Shown: positions 11,949 to 27,148, counted from the first letter of the stretch. The stretch is DNA of 64,000 bases from Prunus persica (GCF_000346465.2 NC_034014.1:405781-469780), one strand, 5' to 3'. The notes: generated by a model not told the origin, from the letters alone. Numbers and translations are program-made.

Positions 11949-13617
11949 ATTTGGATTTGAAGTGAGTTAGTGAGAGCTCGAAGGGAGAGAAAGGGGAGAT
12001 GGGTTCCAAGGAGGCTGCTTTGGAGTTGCAGAAGAGGAGAAAACAAAGGAAAGCAAAGAGGCAATTTAACAGAGTACACTGCACCCACAACAAACCCTCT
12101 TCCTCCTCGCTTTCCTCACGACCTGAAAATTATTATAATTAAAAATGAAAATGAAAATGGACAAGTTTATTGTATGACCTTAGATGTCTACCAAATTACA
12201 ATGTCAGAGAAATACCCTTTTTTTTTTAGGCCGACTGTGTTTTAAAAGTTGGTGACTTTACTTGATTGTCAAATTATTTGATTTATTCCACACTATTCTT
12301 TTTCTCGATAGGAAAATGCTCTTTTTTTTCCTTTGTACAAAAGGTTTTAAATCAAATTGATTGTGAAAATAAAAATTAATAACAAATAAAATAGCAATTT
12401 CATAAATAAATAAAAATCTGACTGACTATCCTACAATTGGTTCAAATAAAATCACCCTCATCAAGTATGTTTTCGGCCGACTATTCTACAATTAGTTGGT
12501 TATTAATTATTATTTGTCTAGGCTTACATTATAACTAAACCCAAAAATTAATAATTATTCAATAATAAAAGTATAAATGCGAATGCAATTATATAATCCC
12601 CCATTTACACCTAAATTAGTAATACTGTGAATGGCCATCTCTGCGATATGGTTCGCCAATTCTACGCCATTTATTAATCTCCCAACAAAACTTTATAGGC
12701 TTCCACTACATAATCTCAAAAATCAAATTCACAAAATCATATTCAAAACTCCAAAATATTACAAAAATAAAACCAAAACTAGGAAGAATATATTAAAACC
12801 AACTCTATGGAAAACAACTAATATGTCAAAAACAACCTGTTGTTTTTCGTGCAGCTAGGGCAACAATTGTATTCCTTGCTTGCTTTTCCAATTGATATAG
12901 AATATACAAACCAAGCTTGATGTTGATGTTTTTAATTGCCAATACACTAGCATATCTTCAACCAATAGAACACTTATTTTGATTCAACTGAGGACTTTGA
13001 AAAAAGAACAAAATGTTATTGTAAAAAATAAATAAATTAAAACATGTGTCAGATAGAATCACGTTTTCTCTCTACTGTCTTCTTCAAAGTAGGGAGTCAA
13101 AATTGGATTGTTCATTGAAGGGTAGAATAGGGAGCACATTAGAACTGATTTATCTCCATCTCCTCCTTATTTAGTTAAGAGGCTTCCTAAACCTTTGGAA
13201 ATGCTCTAAAATGCAAAATTGAAAATTGATTGAGTCAAATAGTTATAAGGTCTTTTTTTTGGATATAAAAAGGTTAAAGTAAATGATTTAAGTTACGACA
13301 AAGTTTGTTATCATAATTCAAATCATTTATGGTAAATCACTATTTTCAGATTCGGAAGAATTTTAAATTTAGTTGGCTAGTGAGCTCTAAGTTTAAGCAT
13401 TTCCAAATGTCATTACAACTGCATTTTGAATACGATGTAATTTTTTTGTTTTTGTTTTTCAATTGAATACAATGTGGTTAATATGAAATGACCTCAATAT
13501 AATATATTGCATTTTGAATCTGAAATCTAGGTCACATTTTATTATAAACACATGGATAGAGCCGTCATTTCACTAGTTGTGGGTTGGTGTTGCCTTTTTC
13601 TTTCCCCTTTCAAACAA

Positions 13618-13620
<3 letters not shown>
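11949..13620. other. DTC promoter/5' leader and intergenic DNA
   Basis: 11949-12120 is the likely 5' UTR and promoter-proximal region of DTC. The rest is very AT-rich with no coding signal; short reading frames such as that at 12631 resemble nothing known and have A/K/N-rich composition. Confidence 0.55.

Positions 13621-13666
<46 letters not shown>
13621..13666. repeat. GA microsatellite
   Basis: 23 uninterrupted AG units in intergenic DNA. Confidence 0.97.
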
Positions 13667-13668
<2 letters not shown>

Positions 13669-14499
13669 TAGCAACATTGACTTTCTGTTAAGACTCTAAT
13701 GAGGAGGAGGGAAGTTTTTTAATTTAATTGTTGGGTTAATGCATTAATATTTTTTTTTTCATTGCTTGGCTTAGACTACAGTCTACATGTAAAGTCACTT
13801 TTGTAAATATAACAATCTAAGCAACTGGGGAAGGGGCAAGTAAGTAATTTAATTTTCCAATAGATTGAGCTCATTGTGGAAATGGGGGAAATGACGTCGA
13901 AACTATGTTGATTCATGCATATTACAAGAGTGACGATATTTTCGGGGGATTGATAATTTGATGCCTTCCAAAATAAATAAATAAATAAATGAAGTGATGT
14001 TGGGAGGGTATTTTGGGAAAATCAAAGGTTGGGATCAATGACGCCCAATTGCCCATTTGCCCGCCTCACGCACGCACACGAGATCGGAGAACCTCAGCTC
14101 AGCTTATCCAATCAATCCTGTAAATGACAAAGTTGTCCCTGTGGCGGTGTAATATTTAGAGCATTTACTCTCACACACCACACCAGCCAAAAAGATGGTT
14201 GGATTTTTGTTTGAGTACACGTGGTGACGTGGTCATGGTCCCTCTATCATCTATGTATGTGAATATGATAAATAATCAACTTCAATATATTCTCATAACT
14301 TCAGAGATTGGTGATTAAATAAGAAAGAGGGTTTGTTCGGGCGTGATATGGCATGCAAGTTGCCAGGTATGTCACTTTTTTTGTGTTGGTTGTTCTCCAA
14401 AAGAGCAACGCTTTATATTATTATATGTTGACTGTGCCGGTACCTACATATTCTATATGTATGCAATTTTGTAGCCCGGCCATTGAAAACAATGTATGC

Positions 14500-14735
14500 A
14501 ATTTTGAAAGCCCGTTGAACCATGGCCCATGACTTTATAGGGAAGCAAACTTTATAGCTGATGGCCTTGCTAGTTTGGGTCATAGTCTTTCGCGGTCCAA
14601 GATTTGGGAGAATGGTCTTCGTCTGACGTGTACCTCTTCTATTTATTTCGATTTATTCGGGCCTGCATGTTCGGGTGGTTTTTCTTTGTAATTGAACTCT
14701 TTTTCGTGAGAAAAAAAAAGAGAAAAAAAAAAAAC
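14500..14735 (+). mobile_element. 3' end of an L1-type LINE (5'-truncated)
   Basis: Frame 14539-14691 reads REANFIADGLASLGHSLSRS then WENGLRLTCTSS and ends in TAA. The REAN-x-x-AD-x-LA-x-xG-H motif is the C-terminal end of the RNase H domain in plant non-LTR retrotransposons. It is followed by an A-rich tail at 14708-14733, as expected of a 5'-truncated LINE insertion. No target-site duplication was resolved. A direct repeat of about 15 bases around TATGCAATTTTG occurs just before it (about 14459 and 14495). Confidence 0.75.
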
Positions 14736-15720
14736 ATGCCAATGTCATACATTAACATTAATTGATTAATTGATTAATTGATTAATTAATGGGTGAGTAG
14801 ACAGCCTAGCTTTCAACCTTCATAATATCACCGTGAATTTTCAGTTTTAATAATTGAAAAGTTGCACTCATCTATATATCTTTGATGTGTAAATTACTCT
14901 TACATACTCAAACAAACTTATATACTTTTTTGTGAAAAATATTTGGAGAAAAGAAAACATAAAACATAAGAAAGTGGATGGTATCATGGTGTGTTCAGAA
15001 ATAAAGATTATAAAATGCATTATTAGTTTTAGTTCATAATTAAATATATAACTGAGAGAAACAGCAAATAATTAATTACCAAAAATAGAATTTTACAAGA
15101 AAAAGGCAAAACCAACAAAGCATAAAATATATATCGGACCACAAAACATAAGAATAATATGAGAAATGCTACATCCATTCCATCCAGGCTCCAGCAGTAC
15201 TAACAACAACAGCTAATCACACTTGAAAGACGCTTTGGCTTGCTTGCACATGGACAAGTTGGGTCCGCCAACTTTTCCAACTTACCCATATTGCCCTTGC
15301 TTCTCAAAACCAACCCCATCTTATTATAGCAATTTTCGATCCTCCTGCACCTGCACCTGCACTGCATGAGTGAGTCGGCAGCACATGACCCGTTCTTTTC
15401 TTGGTCATATCCGAAAAGGGCAAAGGAGTCAATAGGCATAAGTCAACCGAAAATGTTGACGGAAGGGGAGGTGGGACCCAGGGTTAGCCTGGCGCCAAAT
15501 GGCAGAGGGGAGGGAGAGCTGTCTATTTTGCCTTTTTTAGCAGCGGACTTCAAATCTTTGTCCATTCCCATTTTATCGAAAAAGGGCAAAACACACACAC
15601 AAAACCCACACCTTCATACACCCACACAACACCAACAGAGAGAGGGAGGGGTGAGAGACGCGTTCGGTTCATATAGTTTCAATTGTTTTTCAGAGAAACG
15701 AAAGGATCGAAGCAAAAGAG
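14736..15720. other. Intergenic DNA upstream of the tubulin gene
   Basis: Contains a short tandem of ATTAATTG units at about 14757-14787 and, close to the gene, a CA-rich stretch (15590-15630) that is probably 5' leader. No other gene seen; minor open frames at 15200-15800 overlap the leader and look fortuitous. Confidence 0.5.
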
Positions 15721-18308
<2,588 letters not shown>

Positions 18309-18847
18309 TGTTGTAGTTATGCAAGACAAAGAGCCGTTCATCCATCTTCAACTATCTCTCTTCCTTTTGCTGTGTAGTACAAAAGTATACATCTTCATGT
18401 TGTGAAGTTGTCACAATTGTCATTATGTTCTGCTTATGTGTTTAGTTTTTGGTATCAATGAAGTGACATTTTAAAAAATCTGAATGGTTTATGGTTCTAT
18501 TTCGCAAATATCACGTTTCCTTATTGTCACACATGCATTTGACTGGCATCAAAAGCCACATCAATTCGTTCATATATTTTGGCTTGCACCATTTGGCAGC
18601 TGTATGATGTTTAACAACCCATAAAAGTTCTGGACAAGTAAGAAATACTCGTATTTATGTCCTCCGTTGTTGCATTCCATAGGAACCGTAACCCTACCCC
18701 TTAACCTTTCCCTATACCTGAACTTGAGGACAATATTGGTGTAACATGGGCAGTCAGAACGAGGGCTCTTAACAGAAAGGCAAAGACATCACATATAGGA
18801 ATGTGGACCAAAAACAACACATCCCTCATTCATCATGCAGTAATGTT
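18309..18847. other. Tubulin 3' UTR and spacer
   Basis: Probable 3' UTR to about 18470 (AATGAAG-type poly-A signal region), then unique-looking sequence up to the first GC-rich repeat island. Confidence 0.5.
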
Positions 18848-18920
18848 CGAAAAATTGCTAGGCGATAGGCAGGCGGCAGACAAGGGCCTAGCGCCTGGAG
18901 GATTAATCGGGGCCTAGGCA
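18845..18920. repeat. CCTAGGCG-type repeat island 1
   Basis: Begins AATGTTCGAAAAAT and continues with GCTAGGCG, AGGGCCTAGCGCCT and GGGGCCTAGGC. The same order, on the opposite strand, occurs at 34028-34118. It truncates the FAD-monooxygenase pseudogene. Confidence 0.75.
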
Positions 18921-18966
18921 TTTCTTTTGTTTTATTATTATAATTATTTTGTATTCTAAATTATAC

Positions 18967-20426
18967 CCTTGGCTGGAAGGAACCCAAGTGTAGCACCAAT
19001 AAACAGTTTTGTCGTCACAAGGGATGACACCAGATCTAACACCATTCCCAAAGAACCTCATGAAAATGGGATCAAAACCATGAGGGCTCTTGAAGTCGGC
19101 ACGACCTCTAATAGCAGATCTCCCTGTAAATGCCGGCTGTTTGAAGCCAAGCCATTTCACAACCACGGAGTTCAGTTCATCACACCCAACCAAGACCTTT
19201 TCAATAAAGGCGTTGATGTTGTAAGTGATTAGATTCAAGATACTTATACGTATAATCGAAAGAATTAGAACATCCATCCTAAAACAAATTGATAACGGTG
19301 GATGGAAAGGCGGCCTAAAACATTATATATAGTAAGGCAAGGCTTTTGCATTCTCTCAACAATAAGAACTTCATATAGTTAATGGTGTACAATGTGCAGC
19401 TATCAAGGTTGAGATGTTCTTATGCACCAGATGCTAAAAGTTCATAGACATGTTAAGGTGTTAAAATTTGAACGATCAACTTTTCATCTGATTAGTCTAC
19501 CTTGGCGATGGTTCCATCAGCAAGATGAACCAGATTAAAGTAGCCCGATTCGTCAATTGAAACCACCTTGGATGAGAACCTGATGGTGCCACTACGGAGC
19601 TCATTTGCAAGAGCTTCCAACAAGAAGTTCCTTTGCACACATCGAACTTAGCGATCTCCGCTGCACATCAGTTAAACTCTCAAATTCTCAATCATCTGAG
19701 CATGCTCAAACTGAATGTTAATAGTCTTGTTATAAGTGATTTTCAATAGAGAGTAAAAATTTTAAAAACAGGAAAACAATATTCGGGGTGGAAAAGTATG
19801 CGAAAATGAGAGGCAGCAACTAGAGGATTAGAAGCTACTGAGGAACTTGGACTGCTCTACTTATAAACTTACTTTTTCCCCCTGGCCTTAAATGACATTT
19901 CAAATATTCGAAGCCCAGAAATCGTTGAGGAAGTCACATTCCTGTATTCAAAACTCTGCAATCAGTTTCATGTGTGCCTGTAAAGCAAGTAACTACTAGC
20001 TGAAAAAAAAAAAAATACACACACATACACACACACAGAGCAATTGTCCATAAATTTATCAAGCAAAACTAACTCGGTTTATATTTTGGCTGTGTTGTCA
20101 AAGTGTTCAAACATTGAAACATAATTCGACACAATAACATGTCAAATTGTCCAAAATGGCGACATAATGTACCCATGAAGCGTCTCATGTTGTCGGCGAA
20201 GAGTATCGCCAATACCAAGGGCATCTAATGCCTTCCATGCATTTGTCCATGTTGAGAATGCAAACCCTTGTCCTTAAACTATCCGACGATTCCAACACTA
20301 AGCTTCGGATGCCAAGCCTGCAGCCAAAAAAATTTGAATTTTGCTTGCTGCTTAGAGTCATAGTGAACTACATACTTACAATCATAACTTGTTTTAGCAG
20401 TGCTAAAACACACACAGACATGCACA

Positions 20427-20477
<51 letters not shown>

Positions 20478-20551
20478 CTGTGAAGTCCTAAGGATGTTGC
20501 AAGGCCAGAAATTCCAGCTCCCACAATCATAACATCTGCTTCTGCTTCCAT
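18967..20551 (-). pseudogene. FAD-dependent monooxygenase (MO1/zeaxanthin-epoxidase-like), truncated pseudogene
   Basis: The N-terminal half of a plant FAD monooxygenase. Exon 1 (20478-20551) encodes the FAD Rossmann motif, VMIVGAGISGLATSLGLH. Further exon-like units: 20173-20317 (SLVLESSDSLR, then WKALDALGIGDTLRRQHETL), 19873-19941 (FEMSFKARGKK), 19501-19660 (LLVH-type region [23 protein letters not shown]) and 18967-19196 ([19 protein letters not shown], then [13 protein letters not shown] and CDDKTVYW). Lesions: a frame change in exon 2 between SLRT and GFAFSTW; an in-frame TAA at the start of the fourth unit; the GD/DG-containing C-terminal half is absent, and a repeat island begins about 50 bases beyond the last unit. 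A (CT)n tract follows the exon 1 donor. A TATA-like TATAATATAAATA lies about 90 bases upstream of the ATG. Confidence 0.85.
20430..20475. repeat. GA microsatellite at a splice donor
   Basis: 23 GA units; on the gene strand it is (CT)n directly after the exon 1 donor of the FAD-monooxygenase pseudogene. Confidence 0.97.
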
Positions 20552-20980
20552 GTTGTACTTGATTATGCTCTGGAGACTCGGGCTTTCTTTTACTTGGGTT
20601 TTGATAGAGTGTGGAAAGATAGAAGGATGAGATGGGTATTTATATTATATTTTGCAAGGGCAATTGGATAGTGCTATAGTGGGAGTACAATTTAGATGAC
20701 GATTAATTGAGCTGAAGATGACGAATGATGATTGGCGATCAATATTGACAGCAGCAGACAGTGTTTGGGTTTGACTTCCCTTCTCTTCTTCTTCTTGTGC
20801 TCAAAACAGATAAGCTGTCTGTTTTGACTGTGGAGGCAAATCAAAATAAACTTTGGGTTTGTTTCAAGTTTAAAGGCGCAAGATAATCATCGGGAACTTC
20901 TTCTCTAGTTCAATATTTTTTCTTATGATGGTATAATTGAGGAGTGCATGATGACTTTTAACATGATCAGAACTCAAAAA
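20552..20980. other. Former promoter region of the FAD-monooxygenase pseudogene
   Basis: AT-rich DNA with the TATA-like motif near 20640-20652 (minus strand). No gene seen. Confidence 0.45.
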
Positions 20981-20984
20981 CCCG

Positions 20985-21345
20985 AGTATAGCCCACTGGC
21001 TATACGATTTATAAAATAAATATATACATATAGCCGTTCGGCGATACCTTTACAAAGAAATATTAATAAAAAAATAAAAACAGGGTATAGCCGTGCGGCT
21101 CTACTATTTATAAAAAAACCTAGTGTAGCCGCACGGCTATACTAAGAAGTAGTTAAAAATAAATATAGCCGCACGGCTATACCTTTTTTTTTGAAACATT
21201 AATAAAACCAAGTATCGCCGCGCGGCTATGCTATTTTTGAAATAAAGGACCCTCCTTGCGATTAGCGCCCACGTGTCAAAATAAGTATAGCCGACTGGCT
21301 ATAATACATTATATTTAAAGGGTATAGCCGCACGGCTATACTATT
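20985..21345. repeat. Palindrome cluster A (TATAGCCG-NN-CGGCTATA)
   Basis: Eight imperfect copies of an 18-20 base palindrome separated by AT-rich spacers of about 20-60 bases; the cleanest reads TATAGCCGCACGGCTATA (near 21162 and 21321). Variants replace the middle CA by TT, TG, CG or AC/T, and some arms carry one mismatch. Confidence 0.9.
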
Positions 21346-21660
21346 TAATAAAAACATTTAAGAAAAAAAGACCTTTTATCTTTTCTAATTTTCCTGCATC
21401 TCTTTTCTTCATTTTTGTTTCACATCTCCCTCTTCCTTTTCATTATTTAATAGAAAAATATGAACAAATAATCATTATATTTTATTTTTATTTATAAGAA
21501 ACGAAACAAGGACATACCACAACGGTTATTTTTCAACATAAACAAATTATAACACATAATATAACCACCAAGGGAATGAAGAAAATCTCGGAGTATCAGA
21601 AGAATCCACCACCAACCTCAACTGCTGGATCAAACATATTTTTCAACAGTAAACAATGAG

Positions 21661-21966
21661 ATGCCTAATATCAAGTACTTAAATTTGAAGGGTGCAAAAG
21701 TAAATCAGGATGGTCTTGTCACGTTGCTGCGCGGATGCAAAGATCTGATGTTGGACGCAAGAGATTGTTCTGGTTTCGATGAAAACGACGATGAAATATC
21801 AAAGCTTGTGTCTCATATTAGTAAATTTATGTGCGAGGGTTCTGAATTTCTTAAATTTCTTTGTGGTATGGACAATTTTGTTCTTCCTGTTGATGGATAC
21901 TCATTTCATCTGCATGTGGAGGAGACGTGGGATGGAATGCTCCATGATTTGTGCGACGAGGAATGA
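21661..21966 (+). pseudogene. F-box/LRR-repeat protein fragment (At3g48880-like), copy 1
   Basis: A single open frame of 101 codons: MPNIKYLNLKGAKVNQDGL, LLRGCKDL, DARDCSGF, then an acidic EETWDGMLHDLCDEE tail. The N-terminal part matches the last leucine-rich repeats of plant F-box/LRR proteins; the F-box itself and earlier repeats are absent. Compared with copy 2 it lacks about 8 codons near the C terminus and a codon in the VMLD region. Probably a duplicated gene fragment, not a working F-box gene. Confidence 0.6.
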
Positions 21967-22977
21967 AGAACTATTTGATTGTACTAAGTGATATCTCATC
22001 TTTTTTATATTTACAACACTAATGAGCAATTATGTGCCTTGAGTGTGGTGTTCATCGTATGTTTCTGGACAATGTTACTCTAATGAGGGCTTGTTATAAG
22101 TTCCTATCTTGATTTCATAATAAGATGTATGCTTAATTTGGAAAATGGCCATTCTAAATTCCTTCGCTACATTTTCTGTAATATCACATGTGCTCGCGAT
22201 TGTTCTTCAGCCTTGCCTCTGCCTCCATTTCTATCTTAACTTTCCCTTCCCACCAAAGGTTTTCCTAGCTAAATTTCTTTGAGGTTTAGGAAAAATTTCT
22301 TGGTGAAAGAATGTTGGTTGCACCAGCTTAACAACAGGCACAACCAGTAGGAAAATGAAATAATATGTTATATTTAAGAATGAGATGCTACTTCTCATCT
22401 AACACATGTTGTTTGAATTCTCATTTAGAATAGTTTATATATCAATGTCATATGACCTCTGATACCTTCAATTAATTTCAAAATAGAGCTGCAAACTTCC
22501 CTTCGCTGTCTTGTTAGATTGTTTTATATCCAATTTTTCGTCTACATAGAATACAACGCGAACTGACATATCTCATAGCAGAAGAGCATGGTCGTCAAGT
22601 GCAATGAGAAAAAAGGTTATAATTGGGTTTAGTTCATAATTACAACGGATACATTCTAGAAAGTAAATTGCTATACAAGCAATTTTATACTATGAAATTC
22701 AAAATTCTTTGATTCACAAAATGTTGGCGGATACCTTTTATTATTATTATTATTATTGGTATTTATGGGTTTAACCTGTATTATTTGTTAGAAATAAAAA
22801 TTCATTTTTTATTCTTGCCCAATGGGCTAATAGCTAGAAATCATTAGAATGAGAGGTATTAGAAAGAATTTAAATTCTCATTCCTCAATATCGCTTGTAT
22901 AAATAAAATAATTGAAGAAATAACTCTAGCCCACCCTAAACCCTAAAATGATATGACAAAATTGTATATTTAAAAAG

Positions 22978-23101
22978 TTATAGCCGCACGGCTGTACTTT
23001 CTAAATACATTCGGATATTTTAAAAGTATAGCCGTTGGGCTATACGCTTTAAATATTAATATATTCGAATATTTTAAGCGTATAGCCGCTCGGCTATACT
23101 C
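22978..23101. repeat. Palindrome cluster B
   Basis: Three copies: TATAGCCGCACGGCTGTA, TATAGCCGTTGGGCTATA and TATAGCCGCTCGGCTATA, with AT-rich spacers containing TTCGAATATTTTAA. Confidence 0.9.
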
Positions 23102-23260
23102 GTTAAATATAATCCAAATGAACACGAAGCTTGCACTCGCGGAGGACGGAGGTTGCAGACCCAGTCACAGCCATTTCGCTTCTCTATCAACTCAAGCTTC
23201 GATTTTCAGTTTCGACTACTTCGTCCTCTGGGTTTGACACCGAACAAAGACCCAACCTGC

Positions 23261-23335
23261 TTAGGAGGCCCGCCCAGCCGCCTAGAGCCCTCCTAGCCGC
23301 CTAGCCACCCGCCTAGGCCGATTTTCCGAACACTG
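23261..23335. repeat. CCTAGGCG-type repeat island 2
   Basis: Runs of CCGCCTAG and CCTAGCCGCCTAG ending GCCTAGGCCGATTTTCCGAACA, inside duplication copy 1. Confidence 0.8.
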
Positions 23336-23450
23336 CGATTGACTGAAAGTCTGAAACCCGAAATTGAAGAAGTTTAGCTGCAAATTTGAGCTTGAGCTTG
23401 AGATTGGGAAGCCGAAACAAGCACAAGTCAGGTCCATAGAACAAGAGATC

Positions 23451-23733
23451 ATGAGACTCTTAATTCATCTATTTCCATTCCTCTCCCTGTTTCCAGCCTT
23501 ATTCTCTTCTCTCTAGGCTCTCTCCCAAACGACATGTTCACCTCACCACACCAACGACAACTACGACAATTCCTCCCTCTGCCAACTCCGCCTTATTCTC
23601 TTCTCTCTTCGCATTGACGGCATGGCGCAGAAGAAAACAACACAAAATTTGCTGACTTGGTGTCAGTCTTCAGTGGAAGGAAATGATGAAGCTATCCTAT
23701 CATGGAGTTTCTATGGTCTTGCCAATAACCAGG
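23451..23733 (+). other. Unidentified exon-like unit, copy 1
   Basis: From the ATG at 23451 the frame reads MRLLIHLFPFLSLFPALFSSL, a perfect-looking signal peptide, then a TAG, then stays open for about 73 codons (LSQTTCSPHHTND ... NLLTWCQSSVEGNDEAI LSW). A second ATG at 23622 starts MAQKKTTQNLLTW. The same layout and the same stop occur in copy 2. I do not recognise the family; it could be the 5' end of a secreted or receptor-type gene. Confidence 0.35.
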
Positions 23734-23762
23734 TTTTTGAGGTTGAGGCAATGACCCTTCAA

Positions 23763-25620
23763 TTTTGAAGGATAGCAAAGATTATTCAGCAAACATCTCC
23801 AATTTTGAAGGATTCAAAAGGTGACAAATATTTTAATCTGATCTCTTAACAATTTGTGTCTAATAATGGCTAATATGCCGTTAGAGAAACAGAGATATAG
23901 GTGTGCATGTCACTGTGCTGGTTGTAACAGTTGGCTAATATGTCCCTACAGGAACTATGAATATGTCTGTTTTCTAACCGTCTAGCATTCAGTCCCATAT
24001 AGCATGGCTGGTCTAACAGATGTTCTATAAACTTAGCTTTCAATTCTAGCAAAATATGATGATCACACTATATATATGCTTAACAAAACCCTCCATTTTA
24101 CCTATCCTGCTTTGATTCTATGAGTCACGTCATCTCCATTCTCCCCTTGTATATATGGATGATTGAGTACATGCTAGATAGTGAAAGTTTTTGCTTTTTG
24201 ATATACTCTTAGTGGTGCAATTGGTTGCTCTTATGTCTTCGTCAGAACCAAAGGCTCCTCTTGGTTAGCAGAATTCAAAAGAATATGGTTCCAGTGACCA
24301 TCTAGTAGATGCAACTTTGCCCGCTATTGAAGTCAAGTCATCGGAACTGAGTATAAGGAATGGTACAAATAATCTTCACTATTGTTATCAACAGTGTCTT
24401 CTGCATCACGATTCTCTTTCTTTGTTTTAATGAAAGTTTGTAACTTAAATTTGTGTTTCTTATAAAAAAAAAAATTATAAATTGCTCTTATTGTAGAGTT
24501 CATGCAATAGAATTTGGTTAGTAAAAGTGTTGAGACAGACTTGTTGTTTCTACTCAGCTTTTTTTATTCAGAGTATTTTGGATGTGTTATTAAAGTGTGA
24601 AGATAGCATTTTATTCCTATGGTAAATGGATGCTATATGTGCAATGCTTAAGATTTCTTATCTCAGTTATAGGAGAAACAAAGACTTCCGTAGCTTCTGG
24701 AAATGAGCATATTGGGGAGAAGCAATTAACGGATGTCTTAGTTAATTGGTGAAACTTCTTATAAGAAGATGGAGTCCAAAATAGTAAAGGAGCCACGCAC
24801 AGTTCCAACAATGAGGCACTCATCACCTACTTCCAGTCCAGGCAAGGGATATGACTTACAAATTATTATTTTATTTATTTTGGAACTGCAGAATTGGTTT
24901 ATACTTTAAGTCTTCTTCTAAGTTTAATAAAATTGGTAATATATTTAGGTGTTATTTTTGGGTGTCCAATTCTTTCCTAAGTTAAGAGTATATATCTTCG
25001 CAACATTGAAATTGTAGCGCAGTTGTGACTGTGGTTGGTAATTTTGTTGCCTTGTCATTTATTGAACCTACCTTCCTTCCTTTATGTGGTAACACTTGTG
25101 TTGTTGAACATAATCATGCAGATAGTGAAGAAAGAGATCTCGCGAATATTTTTTCTAGTCTCAGTCTAAAGCCTTCCAATCTTCCTGCTCGAGATGCTCC
25201 TTGGAAGTGGGTAACTTCTCCTTTTAAGATGTTACATATGTGTATTCTATAATGATTTCAACAACTCATGTTGTGATTTGAATTAGAGTTAATATATTGT
25301 TTGTTATTAGAAGTTGATCAGAAAAATGTTGCTTGAGAATATATGTGTGGTTCTTTTTTTTAATTTTTAAACTTAAATCTTCTAGTGGGATCGCTTTGGC
25401 ATCCTATGTTGATGTTCTGAATGCACTGTTTTGTCATGACTGCTGTTTTACATATTTACATATAACAAGTTAATTAAGTGCTCTCAAAAGCTTCATTGAT
25501 GTTTCTTTCTTCAGGGGAGGCTTCATCCTTGATGCAGCCACACCTGGAGAATTCATTGGTGGGTTAAAGACTACCATGTAATGCCAGGAACCAAGCCAAA
25601 CAAAAAAAAAAAATTAGAAA
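23763..25620 (+). other. Unassigned region with scattered coding-like segments
   Basis: Several short stretches look like decayed exons: 24236-24366 (SSEPKAPLG, LVDATLPAIEVKSSEL, with a stop between), 24670-24845 (ETKTSVASGNEHIGEKQL), 25020-25210 (VVTVVGNFVALSFIEP, EERDLANIFSSLSLKPS, LPARDAPWK) and 25517-25582 (GGFILDAATPGEFIG). Some have plausible splice sites, but the frames do not join cleanly. No family recognised; most likely a pseudogene. Confidence 0.3.
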
Positions 25621-26385
25621 CTCAGAGAGAATGAGAGGGGAAGTTGACTCTTTCCAACTTACAGGAACAAGACATTTTCATTAAAGACTACCAATAGATT
25701 GATAGTGTTCTTATGGTCAACAAGGACAAGAATTCCAGGGCTGCTCACCTTGAGTACACCTGATGAACCAGTGAGGGGTGTGTTTCTTTTAGTCTGCACT
25801 GTATACGGAGAGTTTGACTCTAATTAGAAGATAATTGTATCAATTTGATAAAGTTTTCTGTAACTCTCTCAACTTAAAAAATCTCACAATTAGCAGCATT
25901 GGAAACTTGATTAGAAAGTAGAAACCCTACAGTATATAGTTTAAGTTGAGTTGCCGCGAAGACAATTAGTAAGCTATCAATACTAAAGTTGAATAGTGGG
26001 GAGGCAAGTTTCAAGGACATATAAATAGGATGAATTTCTCGTAAGAGAATGACATTATTTGAATTCCCACTATAAGTGTATTGCAAGTACCCTTCTGCTC
26101 GGGAAAGACAGTTAACAAAGAGAGGTTACGTTGGAAGCAAAATATAAGCTTTCTAGTTGGTGAGTTTGCAAAGAAGGGTGCCCTAGAAAATTTTAAATTA
26201 CGTGGCCTACTTCCATTAGTTTATACTTTATAGTTATTAATTTGCTAGTTTCAATATATCCAAAGCAGATATTGAAAAAATGGAAATTTCACTGTAAATC
26301 AATCTGAGAGTTCAATTATTTCTTTTTTTTTTCTTTTTTTCGTGCAAACGTCTGCCTTGGATCTACCTCATTCTCTCGAGTGCTA
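25621..26385. other. AT-rich DNA without recognised genes
   Basis: No feature recognised apart from poly-T stretches near 26320-26340. Confidence 0.4.
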
Positions 26386-26900
26386 CATGTGTATTTTACT
26401 GAGTCTTTAACATGTGTACGAAAAACGGAAGTATTATTGAAAGACACATACATACGTGTATAAGACAAGTATTAAACGTGAAAATGCTAAATGCTTTATA
26501 CGGGTAATAACTCTAAAAATGTAAAAAATCAAAAGGGGACCATAGAGACTCAAGTAATGGCCTAATAGTAATGAATAATGCTCTAAATGAAAATAAGGGG
26601 AAAAAATTTATTAAAAAAAAGGGACCCCAATATATATAGCCGAGCGGCAATACTCTTTAAATATATTACATTTAACCGAATAGCCGCGCGGCCATACTAT
26701 TCATTTAAAAAAAAAAGAAAAAAAAAAGACCCTAGTATCGCCGTGCGGCTGTACTATTTATTAAATTACATTAAATTAAAAAAAGGACCCGGCTCATAGC
26801 ACCTCGGCGGCCAATTTTTTTACTTTATTTTTTTAGCCGCCATAGCCGCAGCACGGTTATACTCCATGTGGCTGTACTATTTGCTAAAAAAAACTTTTAA
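26386..26900. repeat. Direct repeat left of the CACTA element
   Basis: Shares an ordered series of words with 31078-31470, for example TGTGTATTTTA, AAAATGCTAAAT, GTAATAACTCT, AATGGCCTAATAG and AATGAATAATG; both copies then run into a palindrome cluster. Identity is lower than that of the large segmental duplication. Confidence 0.75.
26634..26880. repeat. Palindrome cluster C
   Basis: Degenerate copies: TATAGCCGAGCGGCAATA, AATAGCCGCGCGGCCATA, TATCGCCGTGCGGCTGTA, and a broken one near 26840-26862 (CATAGCCGCAGCACGG). Spacers hold AAAAAAGACCC words also seen in cluster A. Confidence 0.8.
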
Positions 26901-27148
26901 AAAAAAATTCCGTAGTAAGAACTAACAACATGAAAAGCACCATTGCACAACATGATCATAGTAGTTTAGAGGATTATCCATTACTATTAGGCGTACGTAT
27001 TTTATTCGACAAAATATGGCCAAGTATGACTGAAAAGTTCGGCCACTATACAATATTTAAATATAATTTATTTAAATATTTAAATATATATTATTTATAT
27101 TCTACAATATTTGAAATTTATGTGTACAATAAGTGAATTTTGTATAAT

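Larger units (their letters stand above)
21656..23762. repeat. Segmental duplication, copy 1
   Basis: Closely similar (by eye well above 90 percent) to 35390-37996. It carries, in order, an F-box/LRR gene fragment, non-coding DNA with an ATT-repeat (22740-22757), palindrome cluster B, a CCTAGG island and a short exon-like unit. At its right end, AACCAGGTTTTTGAGG joins sequence that in copy 2 is about 480 bases further on, so copy 1 has an internal deletion there. Confidence 0.9.

Noticed and set aside
12631..12858. Small Lys/Asn-rich open frame
   Set aside because: AT-driven composition, no homologous motif, no promoter or splice evidence.
20985..21345. CRISPR-like array
   Set aside because: The repeated units are palindromic and imperfect, spacers are irregular AT-rich DNA, and the sequence is a plant nuclear genome; no cas genes.
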